64,000 nt of DNA from Lederbergia citrisecunda. Lineage in GTDB: Bacteria > Bacillota > Bacilli > Bacillales > Bacillaceae_C. The notes below the pieces were generated by a model that worked only from the letters and a program-made list of their open reading frames with translations, ran no database searches and was not told the DNA's origin. Both the position numbers and the translations under genes were made by a program. Shown here piece after piece: positions 28,001-37,469 of this stretch (position 1 is the stretch's first letter; every line of letters begins with the position of its first letter). The DNA is taken from positions 561 to 64,560 of the forward strand of contig NZ_JAGYPJ010000002.1 in NCBI RefSeq assembly GCF_018343695.1, written 5' to 3'.

Positions 28001-29284
28001 ATGATTTTCAAAAAGCAATACGAGGAAATAAAAAAGATTGCAGAAGATATATATTATCATCCGGAATTAGGATATAAAGAAGAACGCACAAAAGAGAAGA
28101 TTGTAGCTTCTTTAAAGTCTATGAATCCGAATATTGAAATTGAAGAATTCAGTACTACTGGTTTCAAAACAACGTTGGGAGATCAAGATAAAAAACTACA
28201 AGTTGCTTTTATTGCAGAATTAGACGCAGTGTATACCCCTTCACATATGTATGCAGATAAAATTACGGGTGCTGCCCATAACTGCGGCCATTACACACAG
28301 GTTGCCATCGCACTTGCTTTATACAATTATTTGGTGAAGTCGAATGTATACAAGGATTTTAATTATAAAATCTCCTTTATCTTTGTCCCAGCAGAGGAAT
28401 ATTTAGATCTAGCATATCGCGACGAGTTAATCAAACAAAACAAGATTACGCATTATGGTGGTAAGCCAGAAGCAATGAAGCTTGGTATTTTTGATGATAT
28501 TGATTTGGCCATCTGTGTTCATGCTATAGGCGGAGAATTTGCGAAACGAACGATCAATACAAACTGTGATTTAGCCGGATTCCTGTATAAAAGATATAAA
28601 TTTATTGGAAAAGCAACTCATGCAGGGTTTGATCCGTTCTCTTCAAAAAATGCGTATAACATGTCTACATTGTTTAATGTAGCTGTCGGCTTAAGCCGTC
28701 AACAACTCAAAGATTCAGAAAAGGTACGAATTAATCCGATTGTGATGGAATCAGATATGTCAACCAATGTGATACCCAATGCTATTACAATAGGGACAGA
28801 TTTGAGGACATTATCCATTGAATATATGAAGGAAGCTGCGATTAAACTAGATGCTGCTGCAACGGGAAGTGCAATAGCCCTGCAAGGAGATGTGGAAATT
28901 TCCACACAGATGGGTTATTTACCTTTTAAACAAGACCGTTATTTATCAGAATTTGTATGGGAAGCATTTAAAGAAAATGATGAAATTGAAGTGCTGTATA
29001 ATGATGACCCGATCAGTGCAGCTGGAGATATTGGCGATCTGTCTTATATGATTCCTTGCATTCAGATTGGTTACAGCGGGTTTACGGGAACGATTCATGG
29101 GGATGACTTTATCGATATCGACCCTCCATTTATTTATGAGATATTCCCGAGATTTTTAGCACAGGTTTTTGAAAAAATGAATGGGAATATTGACTCTTCA
29201 AGATTATATAGAAGAAGTTACAAAGATTATATCAATTTAATGAATGAAATTATGGATAAGGAAGGGAACGAAGAAAATGAATAA
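28001..29284 (+). CDS. M20-family amidohydrolase / peptidase
   Basis: A 427-residue hydrolase of the M20D type (amino-acid amidohydrolases, AbgB-like). The metal site appears as GAAHNCGHYTQ (HxCGH, with Tyr where Asp is usual), FVPAEEY with the catalytic Glu pair, CVHAIGG, ATHAGFDPF and GTIHGDD. No signal peptide. The ATG at 28001 has AAAGGGG eight bases upstream and is preferred to a GTG-type opening at 27980. It overlaps the DUF3100 gene by 8 bases, so the hydrolase probably acts on what the membrane pair imports, such as an N-acyl amino acid or small peptide. Confidence 0.85.
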   Translation: MIFKKQYEEIKKIAEDIYYHPELGYKEERTKEKIVASLKSMNPNIEIEEFSTTGFKTTLGDQDKKLQVAFIAELDAVYTPSHMYADKITGAAHNCGHYTQVAIALALYNYLVKSNVYKDFNYKISFIFVPAEEYLDLAYRDELIKQNKITHYGGKPEAMKLGIFDDIDLAICVHAIGGEFAKRTINTNCDLAGFLYKRYKFIGKATHAGFDPFSSKNAYNMSTLFNVAVGLSRQQLKDSEKVRINPIVMESDMSTNVIPNAITIGTDLRTLSIEYMKEAAIKLDAAATGSAIALQGDVEISTQMGYLPFKQDRYLSEFVWEAFKENDEIEVLYNDDPISAAGDIGDLSYMIPCIQIGYSGFTGTIHGDDFIDIDPPFIYEIFPRFLAQVFEKMNGNIDSSRLYRRSYKDYINLMNEIMDKEGNEENE

Positions 29285-30083
29285 GAATTTTATTTATCTC
29301 ATTATATTTGCACTAGCAGTCATTACAGTTTCTGAAATGATTGGGTTCCAAAGTGTTCAGATTGGTACTCTTTCAATTGGCTTATTGCCGCTTGTATTTG
29401 CCATTATCATCACTATGGTTTTAGGAATGACCTTTTTTCGCAAAGGTTTTTGGAAAAAAGTCTATAGTAAAGAGAATGTTGAATTTGCTGGGAAATACTT
29501 GATTTTTATCATGCTGCCACTTATGGCGCGATATGGTGCAGATGTTGCCCCGAAATTAGGTGAAATTCTACAGATTGGCTGGGTATTCATTACTCAGGAA
29601 CTTGGAAACCTCGGAACTGTCTTATTAGGTCTACCGGTTGCGCTTTTGCTTGGGTTACGACGAGAAGCAATTGGAGCTACACTAGGAATTGGTCGTGAAG
29701 GGGAACTCGCCTATATTTCCGAAAAATATACTTTGGATTCTGATGAAGGAAGAGGGGTATTATCCCTATATATCATCGGTACATTATTTGGAACGATATT
29801 TTTCAGTGTTTTTGCCCCGTTATTACTTAAATTTGGTTTCAGTATTGAAGCCTTAGCTATGGCATGCGGTATGGGTTCTGGAAGTATGATGAGTGCCGCT
29901 TCTGCTTCTTTAGTTGCACAAGTTCCAGACATGGAGAGCACCATTTTAGCCTATGCATCTGCAAGTCAGCTGCTTACTAGTTTCCTAGGTACTTTTACAA
30001 TGGTATTTCTTGCAGCTCCATTACAGAAATTTATTTACAGACTTTTAGTCAGAGGTGATAAAAATGCAAAACGCGCTGCGTAA
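29277..30083 (+). CDS. DUF3100-type membrane protein
   Basis: A 268-residue polytopic protein with about seven helices. It has the family-like stretch GLRREAIGATLGIGREGELAYISEKYTLDSDEGRGVLSLYIIGTLFG (read in parts) and a Gly/Ser/Ala-rich GMGSGSMMSAASASL, which looks like a substrate-binding loop of a transporter. The ATG overlaps the end of the hydrolase gene. Identification as DUF3100 is from memory of the family. A transport role is inferred from the membrane topology and the constant partnership with amidohydrolases. Confidence 0.7.
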   Translation: MNKNFIYLIIFALAVITVSEMIGFQSVQIGTLSIGLLPLVFAIIITMVLGMTFFRKGFWKKVYSKENVEFAGKYLIFIMLPLMARYGADVAPKLGEILQIGWVFITQELGNLGTVLLGLPVALLLGLRREAIGATLGIGREGELAYISEKYTLDSDEGRGVLSLYIIGTLFGTIFFSVFAPLLLKFGFSIEALAMACGMGSGSMMSAASASLVAQVPDMESTILAYASASQLLTSFLGTFTMVFLAAPLQKFIYRLLVRGDKNAKRAA

Positions 30084-30552
30084 TTCATATATTAAATATG
30101 GTTTAATTATTTTATTAAGTCTTTTACTTATCTTATTTACTCAGTTTATTAAACATTTGAAAAATCCTGATTCTATGGCAGTTACCTGGATGACGATAGT
30201 GGGATTGATTGCATTATGGGTGTTCTCTATGATTGGAATTTTAATTTCGGAAAAGCTTAAAACAAGTTCAATTAATTTTCTTAAAGAATTCCCGGTATTA
30301 GGATGGGTTGCGATTATTTCACTTGTTATGTGCTTGATCTCTGACTTTTTTGTGCAAGCTATTCGAGCGGTGGATTTCCTTTCCATCACAACACCAATTC
30401 TTACTTTTGCCGGAATTTCTGTAGCAAACCGTTTGGTGGATTTAAAGAATACTTCTTGGAAAGTTGCCATTGTTGCAATTTTCGTATTTAGTGGAACATA
30501 TATTGGTAGTACATTGATGGCGCAAATTGGGTTATTTTTTGCAGGGAAGTAG
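30064..30552 (+). CDS. membrane partner of the DUF3100 protein
   Basis: A 162-residue protein with four to five helices, no recognised family. It overlaps the DUF3100 gene by 20 bases, and AGAGGTGA lies inside that gene, so it is translationally coupled. The TPILTFAGISVANRL segment near the middle contains a small-residue helix break like those in transporters. It probably forms a complex with the DUF3100 protein. Confidence 0.7.
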   Translation: MQNALRNSYIKYGLIILLSLLLILFTQFIKHLKNPDSMAVTWMTIVGLIALWVFSMIGILISEKLKTSSINFLKEFPVLGWVAIISLVMCLISDFFVQAIRAVDFLSITTPILTFAGISVANRLVDLKNTSWKVAIVAIFVFSGTYIGSTLMAQIGLFFAGK

Positions 30553-30867
30553 CAAATATTTGCTATTGAATATTAATGAATTTGTGTGAGTAAAATGCTA
30601 ACATTTTGCTAACGAAATCCCATGAAGCCACCCTTAAGATGAAAGTGTGTAATATCTTGAACGATATGTGCAAAAAATGTGGTAAATCAAGATTTTTTGC
30701 AAATCAGGATAGTAACAAACAGTAATTTCCTGTTCAAGATGTAAACCTTGTTACATCAAGATTTCTGGCTGTGATTAAAACTTTTATTATACAAAAAAAC
30801 AAATTTAATTTTACGAAAGGCTTTCGTTATGAATCGAACATAATGGAAGCCTCTTTTATTTAGTGAC
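30553..30867. other. spacer after the DUF3100 operon
   Basis: No ORF with an SD, and no good hairpin directly after the operon. Confidence 0.35.
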
Positions 30868-30920
30868 AATAAAGTCGTTTAATTTAGATGTGTTATACCT
30901 GTAAATTAAACGACTTTATT
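30868..30920. repeat. perfect 19-base inverted repeat with 15-base loop
   Basis: AATAAAGTCGTTTAATTTA (30868-30886) and its exact complement at 30902-30920. Outside it, AGTGACAATAA at 30863 has a weaker inverted match in TTATTTGTCACT near 30936-30947, giving a nested structure. GGACTTTATTAGTAAATTAAG at about 31024-31044 resembles one arm again. It could be a small mobile element end, a protein-binding site or an AT-rich terminator. Confidence 0.65.
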
Positions 30921-31128
30921 TGTAATTAACCAACTTATTTGTCACTCAACATGTATAGTGGAAAATGACCATTTAATGGTTTATCAAATTAAGAAATTAT
31001 ATCTATTAAATGGTACCAATTAAGGGACTTTATTAGTAAATTAAGGGAAAATTGGGAATAAATGTGGAAGCTTAATTATTTTTATGCTTTAATGAAATTG
31101 TATTTTGAGCGAAAGGAGATATGAAAAT

Positions 31129-31686
31129 ATGAAAATAGGTAAAAAAAGTATTTGTGTTTTAGGAACATTAACAACAGTATTTAGCATGAGTCTACTAGGA
31201 ACTGATAATGCTTCAGCAATGACTACTGTCTCAAAGCAACATATCTCTACAGAAAACTCAATTAATCGCGCTTGGGAATATGTTTGGCCAGTGTATAGAC
31301 TAACAACTCCTTATACTGTAGGAGGGAACGATCTTGAGCTTATACAAAGAGTGGTTGGAGTAAAGTTAGATGGGATTTATGGTCCTGCTACAGCCAATGC
31401 TGTTAAAACTTTTCAGAGTAGAAATGGATTAAAGGCAGACGGAGTAGTTGGACCAGCCACTTGGGAAAAGATATGTAGAGCTGCGCCTGTACTTAGATCA
31501 GGTTCTAGTGGTGGGTATGTGTCACTTGTTCAAAGGTATTTAGGGGTACAGCCTTATGATGGTATTTACGGGTCAAAAACAGTTGCAGCAGTGAAAAATT
31601 ATCAAAAATTTCATGGGATCACAGCAGATGGAGTAGTTGGACCTAACACTTGGAAGTATTTAGTTATGGAAGGTATTTGGGAATGA
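31129..31686 (+). CDS. secreted protein with two peptidoglycan-binding domains
   Basis: A 185-residue exported protein. A Sec signal peptide (KIGKKSICVLGTLTTVFSMS...) ends near NASA-MTT at about residue 30. Two PG_binding_1 repeats follow: LDGIYGPATANAVKTFQSRNGLKADGVVGPATW and YDGIYGSKTVAAVKNYQKFHGITADGVVGPNTW (each read in parts). No catalytic domain is present, so it may be a cell-wall-attached binding module or the remains of a larger hydrolase. SD AAGGAGA is about ten bases before the ATG at 31129; an upstream start at 31105 would disrupt the signal peptide. Confidence 0.87.
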   Translation: MKIGKKSICVLGTLTTVFSMSLLGTDNASAMTTVSKQHISTENSINRAWEYVWPVYRLTTPYTVGGNDLELIQRVVGVKLDGIYGPATANAVKTFQSRNGLKADGVVGPATWEKICRAAPVLRSGSSGGYVSLVQRYLGVQPYDGIYGSKTVAAVKNYQKFHGITADGVVGPNTWKYLVMEGIWE

Positions 31687-31817
31687 CAATGGTGTTAAAT
31701 TCTAAACATGTTCGAGTAATTTTCTGTAGCTTCCTTTACTAAACATTTACTATTAAAAAATCTCCTTTTTTATTTCAAACTTTGCATTGCTAATCTATGT
31801 TTGATATCTCCGTCATA

Positions 31818-31855
31818 AAAAACATCCCGTCCTTTGAAAGTGAACGGGATGTTTT
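31818..31855. terminator. bidirectional terminator
   Basis: AAAACATCCCGT / ACGGGATGTTTT with a 12-base loop lies between the convergent peptidoglycan-binding and chemoreceptor genes. Confidence 0.85.
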
Positions 31856-31894
31856 GCTCATTTTAGATTCTAATAGCTCTTAAAATTACTCATT

Positions 31895-33601
31895 CTATGC
31901 CGTTTTGAACTGACTAACATGCATCTGTAACTCTGTGGCCATTTTGGATAAAGCAGTTGCAGAAGAAACAATTTCCTCCATGGATGCTAACTGTTCCTCT
32001 GAAGCAGAAGCAACATTTTGAGTATTAGCAGCAGAAACTTGAGCTATCCGAGAAATCTCTTCGACTGAGGCATTGACTTGTTCTACACTTGCAGACATTT
32101 CTTCCGATACGGCTGAAGCTTCTTGAATTTGGGTTGTAACCTGATCAATTAATTGTAAGATCATTTTAAACCCTTCTTCTGCTTCATGGACAACTTCCAC
32201 ACCAACCTTTACTTCTTGGGTTCCTTTATCCATGACATTTGCGGCATGGGATGTATCACTTTGTATCTTTTGAATCAATTCTGCAATTTGATCTGCCGAA
32301 TCCTTCGATTGCTCAGCAAGTTTTCGGACTTCATCGGCAACCACTGCAAATCCTCTTCCATTTTCACCTGCACGGGCAGATTCAATGGCGGCATTGAGGG
32401 CTAACAAATTCGTTTGCTCGGCTATGGAGGTGATCACGTCAGTAATTTTTCCGATTTGCTCTGAGTGTTCTCTTAATTCTTTGACGACAGTTGCTGAATC
32501 ATTGACAGCTTCATTAATATTATTCATTTGTAGGATGACTTTTTGCAAAGACTCGTGTCCATTGATTGCTTCTTTACTTGTTCCCGTTGCTAATTCGGAT
32601 ACAGAGGAAGTTGTCTCCGCAACTTGCTGCATGCCATTCGCCATCTCACTCATGGCTACAGAGCTTTCATTTGCTCCTTGTACCTGAGTTTCTGTACCGC
32701 TAGCTACCTCTTGGATGGATGTAGTAATTTGATTCGTTGCGTGGGTGGTTTGTTCAGCACTTGCTGTTAACTCTTCAGAAGAAGCAGCCACTTGTTCAGA
32801 TATTAAATCAATTTGACGAATCATAGCACGAAGGTTTTTAAGCATCTTATTAAAAGAATTGGCTAAATCGCCGACTTCATCTTGTGAATAGACCGAAAGT
32901 TCTTTTGTAAGGTCTCCTTCTCCTTCTGAAATCTCTTTTAATTGTTTATTAATCATTACGATTGGTCGTACAATTGATCGAGTGAAAATAATACTTAATA
33001 TAATGGCAAGCAACCCTACGATAACTAGGACGATAGCAAACAATAATATTACTGATAGAACCGTGTCATGAATAACCTTGATTTCTGGTCCTACTAGCCA
33101 CATGCCAATAACTGCGCCATTTTGATCTTTGATTGGTTTGTACATTGTCAAGTGTTTCGTTCCTACAATGTCGGCTTCACCTTGGTATATTTCCCCTTTT
33201 TTTAGTACAACATCTGTTACTTTTGGATCTGCTTTCTTTCCCATTGCCCTTTGACCTGTATTAACCTTTACATTGGTTGCAATACTAGTATCCCCTTGAA
33301 AAATGGTTGCTGCTCCATTAGTCATCTCGCCTATTTGATCAAGCAGTGCATTGTTGTTGTTGATGATTATATTTCCCTTGTATAGCTCTCCATCTTTAAT
33401 AGACCATTCACCTGGATAAGTCTCATTTATCCAATTGTATCCTAATGCCGAGACACTCTCGACCCTGCCTTTAAAAGATTCCATCATAGCTTTTTCAATT
33501 TGGTATTTGGCTACTAAACTGATAATAACTGATAAAAAAAGAATAATACCAATTACTAAAACATTGAATTTCATACCTATTTTAAGTCTTATAATATTCA
33601 T
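31895..33601 (-). CDS. methyl-accepting chemotaxis protein with Cache domain
   Basis: A 568-residue transmembrane chemoreceptor. Order: helix 1 (about 10-30), an extracellular single-Cache-like domain (about 31-180; contains [14 protein letters not shown] and [17 protein letters not shown]), helix 2 (about 182-205), a HAMP domain ([23 protein letters not shown]), and a long signalling coiled coil with the kinase-binding tip [38 protein letters not shown]. It would control CheA through CheW. The SD AAAGGGG is upstream. A c-di-GMP-I riboswitch lies about 220 bases before the start, so its expression is tied to the motile/sessile switch. Confidence 0.93.
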   Translation of the reverse strand: MNIIRLKIGMKFNVLVIGIILFLSVIISLVAKYQIEKAMMESFKGRVESVSALGYNWINETYPGEWSIKDGELYKGNIIINNNNALLDQIGEMTNGAATIFQGDTSIATNVKVNTGQRAMGKKADPKVTDVVLKKGEIYQGEADIVGTKHLTMYKPIKDQNGAVIGMWLVGPEIKVIHDTVLSVILLFAIVLVIVGLLAIILSIIFTRSIVRPIVMINKQLKEISEGEGDLTKELSVYSQDEVGDLANSFNKMLKNLRAMIRQIDLISEQVAASSEELTASAEQTTHATNQITTSIQEVASGTETQVQGANESSVAMSEMANGMQQVAETTSSVSELATGTSKEAINGHESLQKVILQMNNINEAVNDSATVVKELREHSEQIGKITDVITSIAEQTNLLALNAAIESARAGENGRGFAVVADEVRKLAEQSKDSADQIAELIQKIQSDTSHAANVMDKGTQEVKVGVEVVHEAEEGFKMILQLIDQVTTQIQEASAVSEEMSASVEQVNASVEEISRIAQVSAANTQNVASASEEQLASMEEIVSSATALSKMATELQMHVSQFKTA

Positions 33602-33821
33602 TAATTTGAATACCCCTTTGTTAGTTTTAATCTTATTTTTCTCTCAAAGTCTATTTGAAATCACCTTTAAATAGGTTAAGTGTTCATTATTACCTATGTA
33701 CTTCTTGTAAACTGTTATTTCGTATAATCTAGAGAAAGCATCCTATATAAGTTGCACAATATTTTACCGTGAAGAATAAACCTCCTATCTGTTTTTTAAT
33801 ATCAAAAATTTAAGATGACAA

Positions 33822-33976
33822 AATAAAAAAGTAACCAAACATATCGATAAAAATACCGAAAAGAAAGGTTACTAATTAAAGAGATTTTTCGGTAACTGGC
33901 TGGCATCGTAAAGATTTTTACATTAGCCCCTATAGTTTTGCGTCCACCTCTTTAGAAGTGTTTGCCTTTATCGTAC
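33822..33976 (-). promoter_or_regulatory. c-di-GMP-I (GEMM) riboswitch with terminator platform
   Basis: The minus strand shows the GEMM-I consensus. GGCAAAC at 33966-33960 is followed by a small hairpin (ACTTC/GAGGT), the core GGACGCAAAACTA, GGGGCTAA, and the second arm GCCAGCCAGTTACC ending near 33891. Next comes a platform. AGTAACC (33873-33867) and GGTTACT (33836-33830) form a hairpin followed by TTTTTATTT. Alternatively TACCGAAAA (33894-33886) can pair with TTTTCGGTA (33862-33854). The first pairing terminates; the second prevents it but uses the aptamer's 3' strand. Ligand binding should therefore favour termination (an OFF switch) of the chemoreceptor gene. Confidence 0.9.
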
Positions 33977-34345
33977 ATTCTGCTACAAGATACATGGCTA
34001 TTTTACTATGGAATTTGACTAATTTTCTGTTACTTCAGAACTATTATAATAGATTGAAAAATGTATAACAAGTCATTTGTCGTTTTATACCTGATTATGT
34101 AAAAAATGGTAGGGTGCGTTTAGGACCTATTACAAATACGAGAGCATCATAGAAAATGAGCAATACATTTTAGGGAGGATATTGTGGAAGATGGTTTTGC
34201 GACTGCGACCATTTTTTTAGTTGAATAGTAGAAAATCTCATATTTTTAAATCAAATACTAAGTTTTAATTCTAAAGAGATGAAGGAAAATATAAGTTTTT
34301 GTCGAATGTCTAGATGTTAGAGACGTATAGAGAGGATGAAAAAAT
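33977..34345. other. spacer between the riboswitch and the Dabb gene
   Basis: It must hold the riboswitch promoter (minus strand) and the Dabb promoter (plus strand). A TGTCGAA heptamer, the Spo0A-box core, is at 34310-34316, but this heptamer is expected several times per window by chance. Confidence 0.35.
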
Positions 34346-34648
34346 ATGTACGAGCATATGGTATTTTTTAAATTTATTGAAACTATTACTCCAGAAAAAG
34401 AGCAGGAACTTTTAGAAAAGCTACTACGTTTTAAAGAAAAAATTCCTGGGATTGTAGAACTTACTGCAGGCTTTAACGTTACGGAAGAGGAAGAGCGAAA
34501 ACAAGGCTACAGCTTAGGTTTACGCGTGACCTTCGAAAATAAAGAGTCTTTAAATCAATACGGTCCACATCCAGTTCATCAAGACTTTGTAAAATCTTTG
34601 GACGGTGTAATTGAGAATGTAGTTGTGGTGGATTATCCAATAGCTTAA
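34346..34648 (+). CDS. Dabb family stress-responsive alpha/beta-barrel protein
   Basis: A 100-residue protein. It starts YEHMVFFKF, has the characteristic ELTAGFNVTEEEERKQGYSLGLRVTFENKESLNQYGPHPVHQDFV stretch (read in parts) with the conserved Y-x-x-HPxHxxF, and ends with VVVVDYPI. Dabb proteins are dimeric ferredoxin-like barrels of mostly unknown role, induced by stress in several organisms. SD AGAGAGGA is upstream. It is monocistronic. Confidence 0.9.
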   Translation: MYEHMVFFKFIETITPEKEQELLEKLLRFKEKIPGIVELTAGFNVTEEEERKQGYSLGLRVTFENKESLNQYGPHPVHQDFVKSLDGVIENVVVVDYPIA

Positions 34649-34778
34649 GGAGAAACTGAATATAAAGAGTTGTTGGGTTACCCCTATTTATGGAAATAAA
34701 TACTGTGAAAGAATGTACTTAAACGAAAGGAGGCTTTAGTTATTAAACTTTCATTATAAAAATACTTCACTTTAATAT

Positions 34779-34822
34779 AAAAACTCCATTTTGATCAATC
34801 TTTTTTTAAAATGGAGTTTTTG
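34779..34822 (+). terminator. terminator after the Dabb gene
   Basis: AAAACTCCATTTT / AAAATGGAGTTTT with T-run, about 130 bases after the stop codon. Confidence 0.85.
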
Positions 34823-35175
34823 CTTTTGTCTGTTGTGTAATATTTTGATATAGAAGTGCTATGGTTGTTTCTAGCGAATAAAGTAATTTCTATGAATAAA
34901 GAGTCCGATAGAGTAGTATCAGAACTATACTTAATGAATTGTTGTTTGTCCTCGTAACATTTTCAATAAGTTAAAATACGTTTAAAAGAAGCAAAATAAA
35001 ACGGAAAAACTGCCAAAAGAGAATGATAAAAACGACTTCATTGTTATTTAATTTGTGGATAATGAATATAGATTAAAGAAAATTAAACTACTATTTTTGG
35101 AACGCCAATCCATTTCGGAATAGTGTTTTGTGAGAAAAGCCTGTACCATTTGACTCAGCGCATGTGGGATTCAAT
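34823..35175. other. gene-free stretch
   Basis: AT-rich. No ORF with an SD, hairpin or repeat stands out. Confidence 0.4.
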
Positions 35176-35206
35176 AAAAAACTCTCTCGCCAAAAGCAAG
35201 AGAGCT
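35176..35206 (-). terminator. terminator of the DUF47-pit operon
   Basis: On the minus strand CTCTCTTGC / GCGAGAGAG with loop TTTTG, followed by TTTTTTATTG, ten bases after pit. Confidence 0.85.
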
Positions 35207-35215
35207 TGATACATG

Positions 35216-36214
35216 TTAAAAGAACATATTGAGTATAAAATAGCTTATAGCTGCGAGTGTAGCAGAAATAGGCAATGTAATCACCCACGTAATGAGCATA
35301 GTTTGTGCCGTTCCCCATTTTACACCTTTCAAGCGGTGGGAAGCCCCAACCCCTAGAATAGAAGAAGAAATGACATGGGTAGTACTTACTGGCATATGGA
35401 TAAAAGTAGCTCCGAAAATAACCGCTGCCCCAGTTAAATCTGCTGCTACACCACTGACAGGTCGAATTTTCATGATTTTTCCGCCAACCGTTTTAATAAT
35501 TTTCCATCCACCCACGGCCGTCCCTAGTGCCATAGCAAGAGCACAAATTAATTGAACCCAAAATTGAATATCACTAGAATTCTGATATTTATTGACAATC
35601 AAGGCCATTGTAATAATCCCCATTGCCTTTTGCGCATCATTTGTTCCATGAGAATATGCTTGCAATGCTGCTGTAGCGATTTGTATTCTTCTGAACCTTT
35701 TGTTCGTCTTAGTCAAATTATTATTTTTAAAGATTATTTTTATAATACTATAGACAATAAAACCAACTGCAAAGGCCAAAATTGGAGATAAAATGAGTGC
35801 CTTTAATATGGTAAGAAAACCACTGTAATTTAATGAGTTAAAACCAGCCGCCGCAATTGCTGCACCTGCAATCGAACCAATTAACGCATGTGACGAACTG
35901 CTTGGAATCCCATAATACCAAGTGATTAAATTCCACGCGATTGCCGCAAATAACGCAGCGAGTATGACAGTAGATCCATTTTGTAAAGTAAATGGATCTA
36001 CAATATCTTTTGTAATGGTCTTTGCTACTCCTGTAAACGTCATTGCGCCGATAAAGTTCATCACAGAAGCCAATATAATGGCATGCCTTGGTTGCAAGGC
36101 CTTTGTTGATACTGAAGTCGCAATCGCATTAGCAGTATCATGAAATCCGTTAATAAAGTCGAACACTACTGCAAAAACAACAATTAAAATTGTTAGGATA
36201 AGGATTGTATTCAT
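35216..36214 (-). CDS. pit: PiT family inorganic phosphate transporter
   Basis: A 332-residue membrane protein with about ten helices that carries metal-phosphate with protons at low affinity. The duplicated family signature is present: GFHDTANAIATSVST near residue 23 and HGTNDAQKAMGII in the second half. PSSSSHALIGSIAGAA and PVSTTHVISSSILGVG form the paired substrate loops. SD AAGGAG precedes the ATG. It lies 16 bases after the DUF47 gene, as in the B. subtilis ykaA-pit operon. Confidence 0.95.
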   Translation of the reverse strand: MNTILILTILIVVFAVVFDFINGFHDTANAIATSVSTKALQPRHAIILASVMNFIGAMTFTGVAKTITKDIVDPFTLQNGSTVILAALFAAIAWNLITWYYGIPSSSSHALIGSIAGAAIAAAGFNSLNYSGFLTILKALILSPILAFAVGFIVYSIIKIIFKNNNLTKTNKRFRRIQIATAALQAYSHGTNDAQKAMGIITMALIVNKYQNSSDIQFWVQLICALAMALGTAVGGWKIIKTVGGKIMKIRPVSGVAADLTGAAVIFGATFIHMPVSTTHVISSSILGVGASHRLKGVKWGTAQTMLITWVITLPISATLAAISYFILNMFF

Positions 36215-36230
36215 GCTCTCTATTTACTCC

Positions 36231-36848
36231 TTACGCATTTTTCATAATAATGGCTTCAAATGTATTAGCGACACTCTGACAGAAGTCAGCCACTTCCTCA
36301 AGTTCTTCGTAAATTTCCTTATACTGTATAATGCGTATAGGGTCTTTTTCGACTTCGAATAAATTCTTAATCGAAACCCGTAAAATCGCGTCACATTGAG
36401 ATTCATAGTCTTTAATTTTTATCGCATTTTCTCTAATTAGTGGGAGGTTCTTTTTGGATAATAAATTAATGGCTTTATCAATTTCAATCACACATTTCTG
36501 GATTGCCTCAACAAACTGAAGCATATAAACATCCGCAGTTGTCACAGAATACATATCAAATAACGCTGCTGTCTGCTCAAGTCCATCTAAGACATCATCC
36601 ATATTCATGGCTAGAGCTAAAATATCTTCCCGTTCAATGGGTGTAATGAACACATTATTTAAGTCTATTATTACTTGATGACAGAGTGAATCTCCCTTCT
36701 TTTCATATTCCTTCATTTTTTCTGAGAAAATTTTCAAGTCTTCTAAATTGGTTAACTTATAATCTAGAAAATAATTCATACTTTCCATTAAGTTAGAAGA
36801 GATATTAGTCAAATGAATCGAAAATTGGTCCTCTTTTTTCTTAAACAT
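36231..36848 (-). CDS. DUF47 family protein, PhoU-like partner of PiT
   Basis: A 205-residue all-helical protein of the YkaA/DUF47 (PhoU-like) family. Two homologous three-helix halves carry acidic metal-binding patches: ITPIEREDILALAMNMDDVLDGLE and DPIRIIQYKEIYEELEEVADFCQSVAN (in parts). It is thought to gate or tune the neighbouring phosphate transporter. The ATG at 36848 has GGGGGTAA upstream; a start nine codons earlier lacks an SD. Confidence 0.92.
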   Translation of the reverse strand: MFKKKEDQFSIHLTNISSNLMESMNYFLDYKLTNLEDLKIFSEKMKEYEKKGDSLCHQVIIDLNNVFITPIEREDILALAMNMDDVLDGLEQTAALFDMYSVTTADVYMLQFVEAIQKCVIEIDKAINLLSKKNLPLIRENAIKIKDYESQCDAILRVSIKNLFEVEKDPIRIIQYKEIYEELEEVADFCQSVANTFEAIIMKNA

Positions 36849-36917
36849 ATTGGTTACCCCCTTAAATAAACACAAGTTCTCTAATGATAGCGTAATTTGT
36901 CGAAATAAAACATATTC

Positions 36918-36945
36918 TTAACGAAACATTTACATAATCTTTACA
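36918..36945 (+). promoter_or_regulatory. Pho-box-like array (PhoP)
   Basis: Three hexamers resembling TT(A/T/C)ACA at exact 11-base steps: TTAACG at 36918, TTTACA at 36929 and TTTACA at 36940, with a fourth poor match (AAAACA) at 36907. This is the spacing of Bacillus PhoP sites. It lies 70-100 bases upstream of the DUF47-pit operon, on the strand opposite to its coding direction. Confidence 0.6.
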
Positions 36946-37392
36946 AAAGGGGGAGTTCTTCCTTCTTCATACTTTCACTATGTACAAAAAGAATTGGTAT
37001 TGTTCGCTGATGTTTTACAATGTTTTATTACGTTTTCTAATTGGAGCAAAAAATAGAATATTATTCCTTAAAACTGAAAGATATATCATTGGTAGTCATT
37101 AACGCGGAGTAGTTGATAACCCATTAGATATCCTAGAAAGTGAAGCGTCTGACACGATGCATTCTTATGAAGATTTTCACTATAATATATTATTGAGTTT
37201 TTAACGTTAATAATGAAATTTCCTAGAAAATAAAAAAGTTCCAAAGACCTATTTTGCTTTTGCAGATAAGTGCTAACATTTTTCTATAGAAAAAAACAAG
37301 AACCCTAGTCACAAGATTAGTGCTCAGTTAGAAGTCAAAGTCTTGTTATTTTTCATTTTAATGACTAGTTAAAAAGATCTATTTTTTTATAG
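36946..37392. other. spacer with a weak hairpin
   Basis: No gene is seen. AACAAGA near 37296 and TCTTGTT at 37341-37347 could pair over a long loop, followed by ATTTTTCATTTT, a poor terminator before the sigma-I-type promoter. Confidence 0.35.
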
Positions 37393-37423
37393 ACCCCTTA
37401 AAAATTGATAGTTTTTTCGAATA
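37393..37423 (+). promoter_or_regulatory. candidate sigma-I promoter
   Basis: ACCCC at 37393-37397 and CGAATA at 37418-37423 are 20 bases apart and 46 bases before the acidic-protein ATG. Sigma-I promoters are known for a C-rich -35 (ACCCC) and a CGAA -10. The adjacent sigI-rsgI genes make autoregulation likely. Confidence 0.6.
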
Positions 37424-37469
37424 ACTAGATGTCTACAAAAAAGGACAAAAATTGACGAGGTGATGAAAG

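Noticed and set aside
34310-34316. TGTCGAA heptamers at 34310 and 36898 as Spo0A boxes
   Set aside because: About eight are expected by chance on both strands of 64 kb; nothing else supports them.
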